Below are positions 22,486 to 34,340 of a stretch of 64,000 nt of DNA, in pieces. A program made the position numbers and the translations under genes. Under the pieces are notes generated by a model. That model worked only from the letters and a program-made list of their open reading frames with translations. It was not told where the DNA came from and did no database searches. Each line of letters opens with the position of its first letter. Position 1 is the stretch's first letter. Source of the DNA: Tenrec ecaudatus (taxonomy: Eukaryota > Chordata > Mammalia > Afrosoricida > Tenrecidae); assembly GCF_050624435.1 (NCBI RefSeq), contig NC_134538.1, positions 113,534,437-113,598,436 on the forward strand, read 5' to 3'.

Positions 22486-25400
22486 GGGAAGAAAGAAAAA
22501 AAGGGAAAAAGTAAAAGTCACACATTGGCGTTGTTTATCTTAGCACACAACTACTGAAGAACTTTCATCTACACTTAGGTGTGGAAAACCAATTCCAATT
22601 ACTGTGGGTACTTTCTCAAAGGGATTGCAGTTAGAGGTCTGGATGGAAACAGCGGGGAGATTCTGGGAGATAAATTGTAGAGAGTGAATATGCTAGTGGC
22701 TGAGACTGCGCTTGGTACAAGGAAGGTGTGAGGTACCTGGTGATACATACTTCCCTCCTTTCCCAAAACCTAGGTTTTAGGAAAACTCTCCCTTCACCAA
22801 GATTAAAGGAAGAAATAGGGAAGTAGATCGGACAGCCTAAAAGTAGTTGATATGAGGGCTGGTAGGCAAGTGTACAGGGAAGAAAGGAAATAGATATACA
22901 AATAACATCAGTCTGGAAACAGTGGCAGTCCACATGAAGCCTTTGCTAATTGCTACTGAATCTGTGCATGTGTGCTCATCAAGAGCTCTCAAGACGACTG
23001 TTACATGTCCCTACTGTGCTGGTTCAAATAGAACTGTTCTTCATGGTGTTCACCGTCTTATTTAATTTCAGAAATATTTTATGTTGCTCCTTATTCTATG
23101 AATAGTAAGTGGTTTAATGCAGATTGATTATATATATGTAATTTCTATATCACTATTAATGCATATTCTAAACAATGTGGTTAAGTCTTTAATTCATTTA
23201 ATGTAATATTTCAATAGAAATTGAAGTGAAAATCATGGAACACACTTTTTGATCTTGGGAAATATGATTATGCAAAAATGTGTTCACCTTATTTGTGGCT
23301 ACACTTGAGAAAGAATATGAAATCCCTAAACCTACTTACCCAGCTCTAGCTGGTTGGGTCAGCTGGGGGTTAGCAGTCCCAGGCTTACCTGGCCCCACCA
23401 CCAGGGATCCTTTATGGAGTCTCTAAAATCCATATGCAAATACACTAATGCTCACAGAAGAATTTAATCATTTTAATTTAAATATTAAAAAACGATTCAA
23501 AAGTATTGTAAACTACTTTGTCTTGCATGGTTTTCATCAGTGTCAAATAAGTTTCAAATCATTTCTCTAAGTCCTTCATACAAACCTCACTGGGAAAGAC
23601 AGTAATTTGTCTTTATAATGAAATTTTACCAAAAAAAAAAGCCACCTTGATTTTACATTACCTGACTAAACACAGACTGAGAGTTTAGAAAACAAATTGA
23701 AACAATTATGTAAATGATTCAAAATTAACTCACAACCACTTACACTATTTAGATAACTAATTATCCTGATGATAGACTTGCATGGGTATTTCCTCATCAA
23801 TTTGGTAAGGAGAGCTAGCCTCTCATTGTTACTTAAAATGAAGATGTACATGAATGAAAATATCACTGGTTAGCGTTTGCAAACAGGCATTGCTAAACAG
23901 AATTTGTAAAACCATATGTTGCGCATATAGCCTATTTTATTGACTAAAGCAAAACTTTAGTGCATTTTAGTGCATTCTACTGTGACATTTACTGCCAATT
24001 TTCTACTAATCTTGAAGATCTTTTTTAAAAAATTGAAGCTCATGAGGTTAAGTATGTCTCTTTAGTTGTCTTTAAAGGGAAATGAATTCTCTGGAATTTG
24101 TGTTTGTCATTTTAAATAACAGCAGATTTGCCTCAAGTGTGAAATCATAAATTTAAAAGTTAAAAGGCCTCTGGGGTACTGGGGAGCAGTTGTCTCTGGA
24201 TGAGGAGACCATGGACAATGGCAGCAGATGCCGTCCCTCAGTACAGACTGTGGAGTCCGCCCGTCCGTCCGTCCGTATGAAATCCATGGAGAGGGATTTT
24301 TAATTCTCCTCTTCTGTGGCTGGCATGGGTTTCCTTCTAGAAAAGAAGCAATTGTTATCAGAATGTAACACAAGTCTCTAGGATGTGATTACATAGTTAA
24401 GGCATGAAGAATTAGCAATGCTTTCAACCGTCCCCAGGGACTAGCTTAGGCTCTTGTGACTGATCAACAATGGAGAGAGTCTTGGTTATAATCCCCACAT
24501 TACATTCCAGAGGAGAGTCATCGCTGCGGCCCTTCGTTTTCTACATTTTATTATTTATGACAACAGTGACGTCTTATACTAATATTAACTGAACAAATGT
24601 ATACAGATGGGTCATATAAGACGGTAAGCCCAAGGGGGTGAAGGCGGGTCTCTGGCAGCAGCTGACAATTTGGCAACTATCTCTGTTATGTTAAGAGTTC
24701 CTGGTATACCCCTCTGTATTGTTTCCAAGCAGTCGGTTTCAAGAATCATGAGAGTCAACAGCATTCTTTCCAGAACAAACAAGTACATTAATTGTAGGGT
24801 AGGGGCCCATCATTAAAACTTATATTGCTGGGGCTGTCTCGCTGCACATAAATGTGCTCATAAGAAGTGGGGGACAATTTGACGCCTCGGGGAAGAGCCT
24901 CCTGCAGACTGCAGTTCTGTTGCCCTGTCTTTGAAACCCACGTCGTTCTTGCAGATCAGGGAGAGGTATTATGCTTTACTGCAAGCAATGTACATTTCGA
25001 GAGGTATTGCTCATTCCTCTCTGCAATGGTATAATATGAAAACAAAAAATGTCAAAATGGTAACAGGTACTGAGAATGAAATGGCAGCATGTCACATACC
25101 CTAGTACTTTATTCCCATTTTTGGATTCTCTGTCTTCTCTATTTATTGGGTCTGGCTGGAAGCAAATTTAGGAACCGATGGTACACAGAAGGAGTGTAGC
25201 CTGAGCCCCTAATGGCTGAACATTTACATGATCAATTTTTAGAGAGTTTCAGTGTCTTTTTCCAAGTCCGCTGTCTTTATTCTTAGATATTTAATCTGTC
25301 TGCCTTCTTTCAAAGCCTCCCAAAATCCTCATCATTTTTTTTAAATCAATATATTTTGATATATTAATATATCAGAGCAAAAGACATGGCACTAATAATT

Positions 25401-25829
25401 GTAAAAATACAAAAACAAAAAATAGTATCTGAAGCCGCATCCCCTGGTGTTCCAAGTGTGGTCATTTCAGTCATTCTGACTGCCAATATAACACATATCC
25501 CTCTCTCTAGATTATGAACTTAAATAGAGCCCTTCTGTCAGCTATTAGAATCAGCTGATAGACAAAATTATTATTATGTCATTAATAGTGGAACAAGAGC
25601 TTTCAAAGCACCAGAGAGTAACACTGGAATGCGCGCTGCCCAAGCAGCCCCGCATTGTCCTGCTATAAAGGCCACAACAAGGCATAGACACCCAAGACAA
25701 TGCAGACCCCCCAAATGCATTCCTCCAGAGCATCTCATTGTGCTTTTGAAGTTGGGTGACATGTGAACTAGCCCAAAGAAGATTTCTCAACAGCTGAATA
25801 AGAAAACTGCTAACATTGTTGTAGTGACT
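22486..25829. other. Repeat-poor unassigned intergenic sequence
   Basis: No gene or confident repeat over more than 3 kb. It contains a short (GTCC)n run at about 24256-24276. A less AT-rich block at about 24820-25060 with few repeats could be conserved non-coding DNA, which cannot be judged without alignment. A small GC-rich patch with an imperfect palindrome lies at about 23340-23410. Confidence 0.45.
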
Positions 25830-26045
25830 ATCCCAGCACTTGTTCTGGTGCGTATTTAGTTCTCGCAACTATCCCTATAAATATGTTCTAATCATTTCCC
25901 TCATTTTACTGAGGATGAAACTGAGATTTTTAAGAGGTTAGTTAATTTGCTCAAGATGACAAAACAAGCAATTGGGCGAGATGGATTTTAACACCAAGTC
26001 TTGTTTTCCAAAGCCTGCCATCTTGACTACTAAGATCTGTTGTCT
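25830..26045 (-). mobile_element. MIR SINE, antisense
   Basis: Good reverse-complement MIR: 'cattttactgaggatgaaac', 'tgagatttttaagaggtt', 'ttgctcaagatgacaaa' and 'gatggattttaacacc'. One of the clearest MIR copies in the window. Confidence 0.8.
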
Positions 26046-26327
26046 CTCCAATAAGATATGAAAATGGAAATTGTTGCATATGTGTATTTAAATAAATGTT
26101 CTTGTTTCTATGACTTTCCCTAAAGACAGGATTTCTATAAGGATAACTTTGTATTTATTAGCTATTTATTTTGGCAAATATATTTTTCTTCTATAATGAC
26201 CTATCTACGATGATATATTTATTCCTAGAGTTTCCTTTATAGTTTAATCACATGTATTTGTCAAGTAGAAAGTGTATTCAAGGTTTTATAGAACTGGTAA
26301 TATAGAATTGACCTGAATTTTTAAATC

Positions 26328-26565
26328 TGTAACATCCAGTTCAAATTCTGGTTCCAACTCTCAGTGGTGGTCTGACCTCTGGCTAAATTGTTGCTATTGC
26401 TTAATCTCTAAACATTTACATTTTTACCTGCAAAATGGAGAATACTAGCAGTATATTATTAATATTAGCATTTGGATTTGTACTTCATGGATGTTTTGAG
26501 ATTCAATGCTTATCAAATGCTTCACATAATGCATGACACAAAGTAAATTTTAACCATTTTCATGT
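26328..26565 (+). mobile_element. MIR SINE
   Basis: Forward MIR order: 'cagttcaaattctggttcc', 'gacctctggctaaattg', 'tttacctgcaaaatggag' and 'catgacacaaagtaaat'. Diverged but nearly complete. Confidence 0.75.
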
Positions 26566-28804
26566 TTGAGACAGTGAAGGATATGAATCTTGGTGCTTAA
26601 TAGACCTGTGGTTTAGCTTTGTTTTCTGTCTAAAAATGTACAACTCTGCCAAATAAACTTGAACATAAAATACTTCTTAGTTCTATGTTACAACAAAGCT
26701 ATGACAAAATATATGTATATAATAAGAATTAAAAATATCCAGGGAAGAAAAATATGGAAGTAAAAATATTAATTTGGAACAAAATCAAACACCATCATCT
26801 TTGCTAACTTTGTAGATAGAATGGAGATCCAGGTCAAATTTTATGAAAAGTTTTTTGTTTTGATATTTTCCTACAAAGTGCAGGTTAAAAAGGTCATGTG
26901 TCTGGAAAGCTTAGACTCACAGGCTGCAGAGTAATACAAGAGTCAGTAAAGAAGAGCCTGTGGTAACATAACTTAAAATGACAAAGGAAAACTGATATTG
27001 TTGGTACCTTGTCTAAGACTTTTTCCTACTTCAATGGATAGCTCATCCACGTGCCATCACTTGCCTAGCTCTGACATAGTCAAAGAAAGTAATCGATTGT
27101 ACAGTAAACCTAAAGAGATTTCGTTAAAACCGCCTAATTGAGCTACTTAAAAAAAAAAAATCTCTTCCCCCTGCAGTCTAATGGTCCCGGTGATTTACTT
27201 CCCAAGATGGCCACTTCATACTGCTTTCCTTGGATGACTGGAATAGAGAGCCCTTTCACTGTGTTGTGCTTCACTTGAGTTGAGACGGAATGGTTCCAGT
27301 TGTGTAAACAGCTCTGGGTGAGCATCCAGCGCTCCTTCCAGTGCCCCGTGGAGACGCAGTCAATGAAGCAGGGCACCGTGTGGGCAGGTGCTGCACACAA
27401 TTCCCTCACAGCTCCACGCTGCCACCATGCCCCCACCGGGAAGGGCTCGAGTGTGATTCCAGTCCTAAGCCTTTTATGGGATGACTAACCAATCATAATT
27501 TACTTTGAGGTGATTTGGGTCATGTAGACAAATTGCAGCTAGAATTAAGTTAATAGAGTCCTTATTTGTGTGCAGAGCCAAACCAGTTCTCGTGAGAGGA
27601 AAGGCTAATTGGCAGTTGAACTCGTGCGTGTGCATTTTTACAGTGAGAGCAGGGCCGCCGTACTCAGTTGGCACAAAATGATGCTGTCCTCTCCGTGAGT
27701 CATCCACTGCAGAAGAGCTTCCATAGATGGTGCACTCTGCTGCTTTCTTAGTGACCCAACTGTACTGATAGGAATGGTGATTTCCATGCAAAGAATGATG
27801 CCTTGCTTAAATGTTAAAACATGTATCCATGAGTAGCAGCTTTAATATTTCTATGAAGAAAAGGTTAAAGGTATCTTTTAAAGACAACACTGACTGTACC
27901 TTTCTGAGATGGTATTTTCAGAGAAATACTTTTCCGTTTCTATTGATATTCATAGGACATTTTAAAAGAACTTTTTTCTTTTAAATCTGGCCATATACTC
28001 GAGGGAAAAACTTGACATTCTAGATGAACATTATTATGAACGTGACAGAAACAAACAATGAGATTAATCTGGAGATTTATCTTCGTGTTTCTAAACAATT
28101 TATACTCAGTTGAATATAGAATTTAAGAAATAATTGCAAACTCCCTAGTAACTGAGTTTACAAATTTAATTTCTTTTCTCCCAAATTTATATAACTTTGC
28201 TAGAACTACTGGGTTTTCTTAAATGTCTTTAATTTTTTTGGTAATACTGTAATTGAAACAGGGTTTTGCAAAATAATAAGGTAGATCATACATATTGTAC
28301 AATTTCCTCCTCATTTACTATGTAGGGTTCATAGAATATTTTACTATACTCATATTTCAAATAAGTTTATATCACCGACTAGGAGAGATAACTCTTAATC
28401 TCTTTGTATGTTATTATTATTCAGAGAAATGACCAAATGCCTATTTCAAATCAATGGGTCAATTTCTGAGGCTCCCTGAAATAAATTTTTAAAAAAATAT
28501 TCTAATGTCCAAACAGGCTTGAGACCACCTGGTCTACAGAAATCAAGGCAAATGCTTGCCATTTGCTATATCCTAGAGACGACACTCCACCATTTGTCAC
28601 TTTATTTTTCTGTGGTGGTTTGTGCACTGTGTGATGCTGGAGGACCTTACTCATTTGTGCCAAGACATTTTGAAGGTATCATCCCGACTAAAAGCCTGAA
28701 AAAGCTCCAGACTTGTATCCCATTTGAAGAAAGGTGACCAAACAGTATAGATAGTATTAAATGATATCATTAATTTGTAGTACAAGTAAAATTTTTCTGA
28801 ATTC
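26566..28804. other. Repeat-poor intergenic sequence with a possible conserved element
   Basis: No gene recognised. The block 27140-27830 is less AT-rich than its flanks, free of recognisable repeats and carries homeobox-like (taattgg, attaagttaatag) and octamer-like (atttccatgcaaag) sites. Such content is typical of conserved non-coding DNA, but conservation is untested. Open frames within it have no recognisable motif. Confidence 0.4.
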
Positions 28805-29010
28805 AAAACTGGTTGCAACACTCACTACACACAAGGAACTGTCAGAAGTTCAAAACCAGCAGCTGCTCCCTGGTAGAAGCCTGGGGTTTTCTACATCCTT
28901 AAAGAGTTACGTAGTTGCAGTCTCCTAAATTCTCAAGGGTAGTTTGACCCTGTCTACAGAGTCCTTAAGGGTCAGAATTGATTTAATGGTGGTGAGTTTG
29001 GTTTTAAGGA
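28805..29010 (+). mobile_element. AfroSINE, near full length
   Basis: Body 'gttcaaaaccagcagctgct', 'agttgcagtctcctaaattc' and 3' tail 'agggtcagaattgattt', 'aatggtggtgagtttggttt'. Confidence 0.8.
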
Positions 29011-29099
29011 GTGAAAAAAAAATGTATTCCTCTTCATTCCTACTGCTAGAACTTAGAGCAAAGAGGAAGACATGATGTCAGATCCTTCATTATCTAGAG

Positions 29100-29290
29100 C
29101 AGTGGTTCTCAACTTTCTTAATGCTGCGCCCCTTTAATACAGTTCCTCATGTTGTGGTGACCCCCCAACCATAAAATTATTTTCGTTGCTACTTCACAAG
29201 TGTAATTTTACTCCTTTTATGAATTGAGCAACCCCTGTGAAATGGGTATTTGACCCCAAAGGGGTCGCGATGCACAGGTTGAGAACCGTG
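29100..29290 (-). mobile_element. SPIN-like non-autonomous hAT transposon, copy 2
   Basis: Starts CAGTGGTTCTCAAC and ends with the inverse GTTGAGAACCG-TG. The interior includes 'ttaatacagttcctcatg', 'ccataaaattattttcgttg' and 'ccaaaggggtcgcg', which match the SPIN/URR1-type consensus from memory. It lies in the orientation opposite to copy 1. Putative 8-bp duplications atctagag (29092-29099) and tgctagac (29291-29298) agree at five positions, so they are decayed. Confidence 0.85.
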
Positions 29291-29298
29291 TGCTAGAC

Positions 29299-30299
29299 TA
29301 TCTTGAATAGGGACAGATAAACGTATTGTTAAAGAAGGAAATGAAGGATTTGTTTGAACTAGTTTGGACTGATTCTTAGAAATTTCAGATTTAGGATATC
29401 TGGTCTGTACAAATGTCCCATGAAGATATGAAATTTAGATTCCAGCCATCCTCGATGGTACTATAGAATTTTCTACCTGTGAAATATGTAGCAAGGATTT
29501 CTTGTGAAATTCTTTAAACACAAATCTACTTTAATTTATAATATAAAAACAAAACTATATTAGTTTTGAAAAATAGAAGAAAGAATGCATTTCACAAATT
29601 TACATTTATAGTTACTTGGGTCAGAGAAGGATTCTTTGGGGTCAATTGTTTCTCTAATTCTAAACAATTTAGTGTAGCACAGCCGAGTCATAGACATACT
29701 AGATTAGAAACCTAGTTCTTTAATAGATGCCTCTGGTTTCCATTACCTATTATTTGAGGCTATAGAAGTGTTTTACCAAAAGTATCTAACTTCATTTTCC
29801 ACACATGGGAACAATGATAAAACAGTTTATTGCAAGAATAAAGCCAAATCTAAACTCGCTGCCATCGAGTCCATTCTGACCCACAGAGGCCCTTTAACAT
29901 GGAATTTGTGATGGGCTATAATTTTTCCTCATTACTTAGGCGTGGTCACAATAATGAGTTTTGAAATAAGAAACTTGATTTCCATGGATTTGGCTACTGA
30001 ATAAAATAAATATCATAGGTGTTCTTCTGGCAATCAAATAAAACACTCTAAGTAACATAATCACTTTTTCACCTCTTCATATAAAAATATTTTCTGAATA
30101 TTTTCTGCACACAGCTTAAAAAAATCAGTGCTTTTCCAACAATTTCTATTCAGTCCTTTAGCCTTTTAGAGGACAGGAGGTGGAGTGGAAAATAGTCCCT
30201 TGGAAAGAGACCTGCTTTCTTTACAACTCAGAAATCTCCAACAGAAAGCACCTTTTCGTATGTTACTCGGTATTTCTCAGATCCTGATGGGGTTGACTG
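29299..30299. other. Unassigned AT-rich sequence with a short AfroSINE fragment
   Basis: Mostly unassigned. A short antisense AfroSINE 3' end is visible at about 29858-29905 ('ctcgctgccatcgagtcc'). Confidence 0.5.
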
Positions 30300-30475
30300 A
30301 GGTCTGATGGTGTAGTGGCTTCAAGCTGGACTGGAACTCACTAGGAGAGCGGTTTAAAACAACCAATCCCCCTGCAGGACGAAGATGAGGCTTTCCGTCG
30401 CAGCTACAGTCTCAGACCCGCAGGGGCTGTTCTGTTCTGTCCTATGAGCAGGGCATTGACTCTGTTCGGGGAGAA
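30300..30475 (+). mobile_element. AfroSINE
   Basis: Head 'tgatggtgtagtggcttc', body 'agatgaggctttccgtcgc', 'acagtctcagacccgcagg', and 'ttctgtcctatgagcaggg' leading into the 3' tail 'cattgactctgttcgggg'. Confidence 0.75.
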
Positions 30476-30644
30476 TGTGCTGGTTTAACTATTTTAAAAA
30501 CATGAAAATTGAAATACCAAGAAAATGATATTTTTCAAAGCAGTTGTTTTTGGTAAACACACATTTTTATTGAAAGAAGATGAATATATTCTGAGTGGTT
30601 GTCTATTGTCATTATTATTCATTTGACATATATTCATCAACTAC

Positions 30645-31170
30645 CTGCCATGTACCATGGACTGCCAAAAGAACAAACAGATCTATGTTGGAAGAAGTAC
30701 AACCAGAATGTTCCTCAGCGGCAAGATGATGAGACTGCTGCATGTGTTTTGGACATGTTAACAGTCGGGACCAGTACCTGAAGAAGGACGCCATACTTGG
30801 TAAAGTGGAAGAAAACAATTACTGCCTTTGCTTCTGTCTCTTGGGGACCCCACAGGACAGGGCAGAACTGCCCTTGTGAGTTTCTGAGACTGTCACTCTC
30901 TGGAAATAGAAAACCCCGTCTCTCTCCTACAGAGCAGCTGGTGGCTTCCAACACCTGATGGTGCAGTCTGACAGGTAAAGTGGCGGGGCAGTGAAAACGA
31001 GGAAGGCCCTTGAGGAGGTGGATTGACACCGTGGCTGCAGTCACGGGCTGAAACAAAAGAATACTTGGGAGGATGGAAGCGCCCAGACAGTGTTTGCTTC
31101 TGTTTCACGCAGGGTGCCAGGAGTAGAAATCAACTGGATGGCGTCTAACAACAGCACCATGACATTAAAC
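30645..31170 (+). mobile_element. RTE LINE 3' region interrupted by an AfroSINE
   Basis: RTE sequence 'ccatggactgccaaaagaac', 'gaagaagtacaaccagaatg' and 'gaaggacgccatacttgg' runs to 30808. It resumes at 30974 with 'gaggtggattgacaccgtgg' and 'aatcaactggatggcgtc'. An AfroSINE lies between, flanked by a 10-bp duplication. Confidence 0.85.
30809..30973 (-). mobile_element. AfroSINE inserted in RTE, with target duplication
   Basis: Antisense SINE body: 'ggaccccacaggacagggc', 'agaactgcccttgtgagt', 'gaaaaccccgtctctctcc' and 'gagcagctggtggcttcc'. Flanked by identical ggtaaagtgg at 30799-30808 and 30974-30983, part of the interrupted RTE. This shows the SINE is younger than that RTE copy. Confidence 0.85.
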
Positions 31171-31844
31171 ATAAATGTACACATGGACATAGTGACACAG
31201 TGTGTTGTATTTATAATCCATTTAGAACTTAGTGAGATTTTGTTTCAGAGCAAAGGGAAGGTTGCTTATCATGGTTTCCTTTCTTCCCTGGACAATATTG
31301 CCTTCTCTTTATATTCTTTCCTTCTGTGAAGGAGATAAAAACAAAAAGAGAGAGAATCAGGTTGACCATGAGTGTGCATCACTAAGACCCCGAATGGCGT
31401 AGTGCCTTGCCTGACGCATTCATCCCCCACGGCCAGCTACCTCTGACGTTCCAAGTTGACACACAATTGGGACTTGTAACGTAGCAGACACCATCTACCC
31501 CTATGGCTAGTTTGGGAGCACGGTTGATCTGGCGTGTAATGGGACAGCGTGCACACCTACAGTTGTATTTTATATCTAGTGCCTTGCCATCACAGCACTC
31601 CTTTTAGACAGAAAGATTGGGATTTTGGGGGGTGGGGTGGTATTTTTTTTAATGCATGCTTGGTTCACTTTAATTCAACATTGACTTGATAGCAGTGTTT
31701 TTTGTTGTTCTTTTTGGGGGGAGTTGGTGGGCTTTTCTGAAAGAACTAGTAGGTGTAATAAATTGTAAGTTGCAGAAGAACAGAGTAGAGACTAGTTTGT
31801 TAGTCTACAATGTTAGCCATATCTTAAGACCCTGGCACAAGAGG
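31171..31844. other. Unassigned sequence
   Basis: No gene recognised. The block 31380-31560 has several CpGs and may be an unidentified repeat. Confidence 0.4.
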
Positions 31845-32135
31845 GGTTGCATGCTGTCGAGTCAGTTCACACGCATAGTAACTCGTTGGAACACAAGAGA
31901 ACACTGCTTGGTCCTGTGCCATCCTCACACGTGTTGTTATGTGTGGGCCTCTTGTTTCATCTTGTAAACTGTCTTCCTCTCTCTCTTGCCCCTCTATTTT
32001 ACCAAGCATGAAGTAAATGGTCACTCCTAATAACATGACCAAAGTACTTTTGACAACTCTCTTCATTCTTTGCTTTTAAGGAACATTCTGATTGTACTTC
32101 TACCTAGAGCAATTTGTTGGTCTTTTTGGTTGTTC
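31845..32135 (-). mobile_element. RTE LINE 3' fragment, antisense
   Basis: Starts at the RTE 3' terminus ('gctgtcgagtcagttcacac'), continues 'gaacactgcttggtcctg', 'ttaccaagcatgaagtaaat' and 'aaggaacattctgattgtac', and ends near 'tttggttgttcc'. Confidence 0.8.
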
Positions 32136-32394
32136 CTTAAGAAACTGGAGACAGTTGATATATCAACTGAACAAAAAGTACATAAAATATATATCAAGTG
32201 AACAAAAAATACATAAAAATCAACAACTTCTGTAGATAATCATGGCTGTTATTTCATTTTATTTGACTGTGAATATTCTTGATTTATAGCAGACATTTGC
32301 CTTTAAAGTTGTTATAACAATTTAAGAAATAGAAGTACATTTATATTCTTTGTTCTACCAAATAATAACTCGCTCCAAGTTAGTGCACCCAGTG

Positions 32395-32680
32395 GCATCA
32401 CCTGGAAAGGTTCTCTTTGGACACAGTGAATTTTTTCATGAAAGCAGTTTCACCCACACCTTGTTTGTTTGTGGTGGCCACTTTAAGAGAAAAGCATGTG
32501 GCTGTGAAAATGAGTTTTTAAAATGTTTCCAGGAACGGAATCACAGATTTGACAAATGCATTAATAAGTATAATGTCGAGTACTTTGAAGATGATAAGGT
32601 TGTTTTGTTAAAAAAAATTAAAATAAATTTGTAAAAAAATTGCGTTTTTCAGGGGAATACCCCTATATAGAGTCAGATAT
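32395..32680 (+). mobile_element. Internally deleted mariner-like element
   Basis: The segment after 32480 joins 'gccactttaagagaaaagc', which resembles the 5' part of mammalian mariner elements, to a C-terminal transposase reading ending RFDKCINKYNVEYFEDDK at about 32550-32600. That ending resembles the mariner C-terminal 'DKC...YFEGDK' pattern. The 3' flank 'gcgtttttcaggggaatacc' may include the terminal inverted repeat. The left terminus is not clear. Confidence 0.6.
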
Positions 32681-32945
32681 TCAGATTATCTGTGTCACTG
32701 GGGAGCTATGGTACCACTACCTGATTGCTCTGCATTTATATTCCTGCTGTAGAATGTGAGCAATCATTTTTCATGTACAATTTTGCCATGGCTCCAGGGA
32801 TATTATTTCCGCACAGGATTAGTTTTGTAAATAATGCATAATGTCAATAACTTCCCTATAGCTGACCTCACGTTGTAGGTTATTTTACCATATTCAACTG
32901 TCTACGATGGTAAGGAACGTCATTTGGTTTTAATAAATGACTTCC

Positions 32946-33300
32946 TATGATGGTTAGGGACTATGCCAACTAGGTGTCACAGCTGCCTCCAGGGGCAGCC
33001 CCACGTGGGCCACCAGACCTGAGAACTCTTGGTACTCTGCCATGCTTCCACCGATTTTGGATCCACAAAGTCTGCACCCACGGGTCTGTGATCCTCCTGC
33101 TTCACGCTCCATCTTTATGTGCCACCAGCCTGCTCCTCCCGCATCTGAAGAGGGCCCTGGCTTGCATTGGGCTTCCTGACTTGAGTTGGACCGAGCTAGG
33201 ATGTCTTGTTGATATGAAATTACTTTGTGATATACACATCTTTCTTATACATATATGAGTATCACTGCATTTGTTTCTCTAGAAACCCCGGCCTAACCCA
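32946..33300 (+). mobile_element. ERVL-like solo LTR
   Basis: Begins 'tatgatggttagggactatg' (a form of the TGTGATGGTTA start) and ends 'ctctagaaaccccggcctaaccca', a diverged form of the 'tttctctag...actaacaca' terminus found at 53252. No clear target duplication. The 94-codon open frame inside is not a recognisable protein. Confidence 0.5.
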
Positions 33301-33989
33301 TCTTATAAGTACATTTCTTTAGTTAGGTGAGCTATAGTATATTACATAATTAATTACATAAAGTTCTTTTTAAATTATTGTTGAACATATAAACAGCATA
33401 ACATACAGCACTTCAATCATTTCTCCCTGTAAAAGGCCATAGCAGTACAACTAACTTTGCCCTCCTTTCCTAGATCACTTCCTTATAGAGAACATGAACA
33501 TGAACTCACTGCCCACAAAGCTGCCTCTCCACCCTCTCCAGAGGCCACTGTTTGGTCCATATAGACTATTCTCCCAGAGAGCATGATGCTCATGGCAAAT
33601 AGCGCTAACTAAGAAAACTAACCTTCTTAGTTTCCAGCTAGACTTCCCAGGATGTTTCTGATTTCAGGTTTAATATTTCAGGGTTACCTCAGGGTGGCAG
33701 TGATGGGGGGGGGGGGTTTATCCAGTGATTCTACCAGGATTTGTGAAGTTGTATTCAAGTTTTCCCTCTTAAAGCCTAGCTTCTTCAGTTGAATCGTTCA
33801 TCAACTGTTTTGTAATAGAAGTCAAGTGCCATCCAGTTCTTCCAGCCTCACAGCCAATGAGGTAAAACAGAAACCCCAAAGCTGTATTAGACTGATCACC
33901 TGTGATAGCCCATGCAATTAGGACCCTAAACCAAGAAAGCTTAAACCAAATCCCATGAACTTTGTGTAGCTCAGCAACCTCAACAGCTG
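33301..33989. other. Unassigned sequence with a 12-G run
   Basis: No gene. A run of 12 G residues lies at 33705-33716. The rest is unassigned. Confidence 0.4.
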
Positions 33990-34094
33990 TTTCTTCTTCT
34001 TCTTCTTCTTCCTCTTCCTCTTTCTCTTCCTCTTCCACCTCTTCTTCCTCCTCCTCCTTCTCCTCTTCCTGCTCCTGTTCCTGCTCCTTCTTCT
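33990..34094. repeat. Polypyrimidine/polypurine tract
   Basis: A 47-nt pure C/T run (33990-34036), one purine, then pyrimidines with few interruptions to 34094. On the minus strand it reads as an acidic poly-Glu frame, an artefact of the GAA/GAG repeat. Confidence 0.95.
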
Positions 34095-34099
34095 ATAGT

Positions 34100-34340
34100 A
34101 AAAATATATAGCACAAGATTTGCCAGTTCAGTTCATTTTCAGGTGCACAATTTATTGCCATCAGTTGCACGTGTAGCCTTTGTACCCATTGCCTCAGCCA
34201 ATGCACATTTTAATCACCACAAAGTGAAATAACTCAAAAGCAAACACTCTTTCCTGCCCCTCCTCTCTGCCTCTTGTAAGCACTAATAATCTTACCTTGC
34301 ATACATTTGACTTTCCTACATATCTTATTTACAACTGAAG
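34100..34340. mobile_element. Possible ancient L1M 3'-region remnant
   Basis: Sequence 'atatatagcacaagatttgc', 'ttcaggtgcacaatttattg' and 'tgtacccattgcctcagcc' resembles the widespread mammalian L1M-type segment also suspected at 58300. Strongly decayed. Confidence 0.4.

Noticed and set aside
27143-27436. 97-codon Cys/Trp-containing minus-strand frame as an exon
   Set aside because: No recognisable protein motif and no supported splice structure; a non-coding conserved element is the more cautious idea.
32974-33258. 94-codon plus-strand frame
   Set aside because: Entirely inside an ERVL-like LTR with no known protein similarity.
33769-34038. Glu-rich 89-codon minus-strand frame
   Set aside because: The acidic run is translation of a GAA/GAG simple repeat, with no conserved domain.
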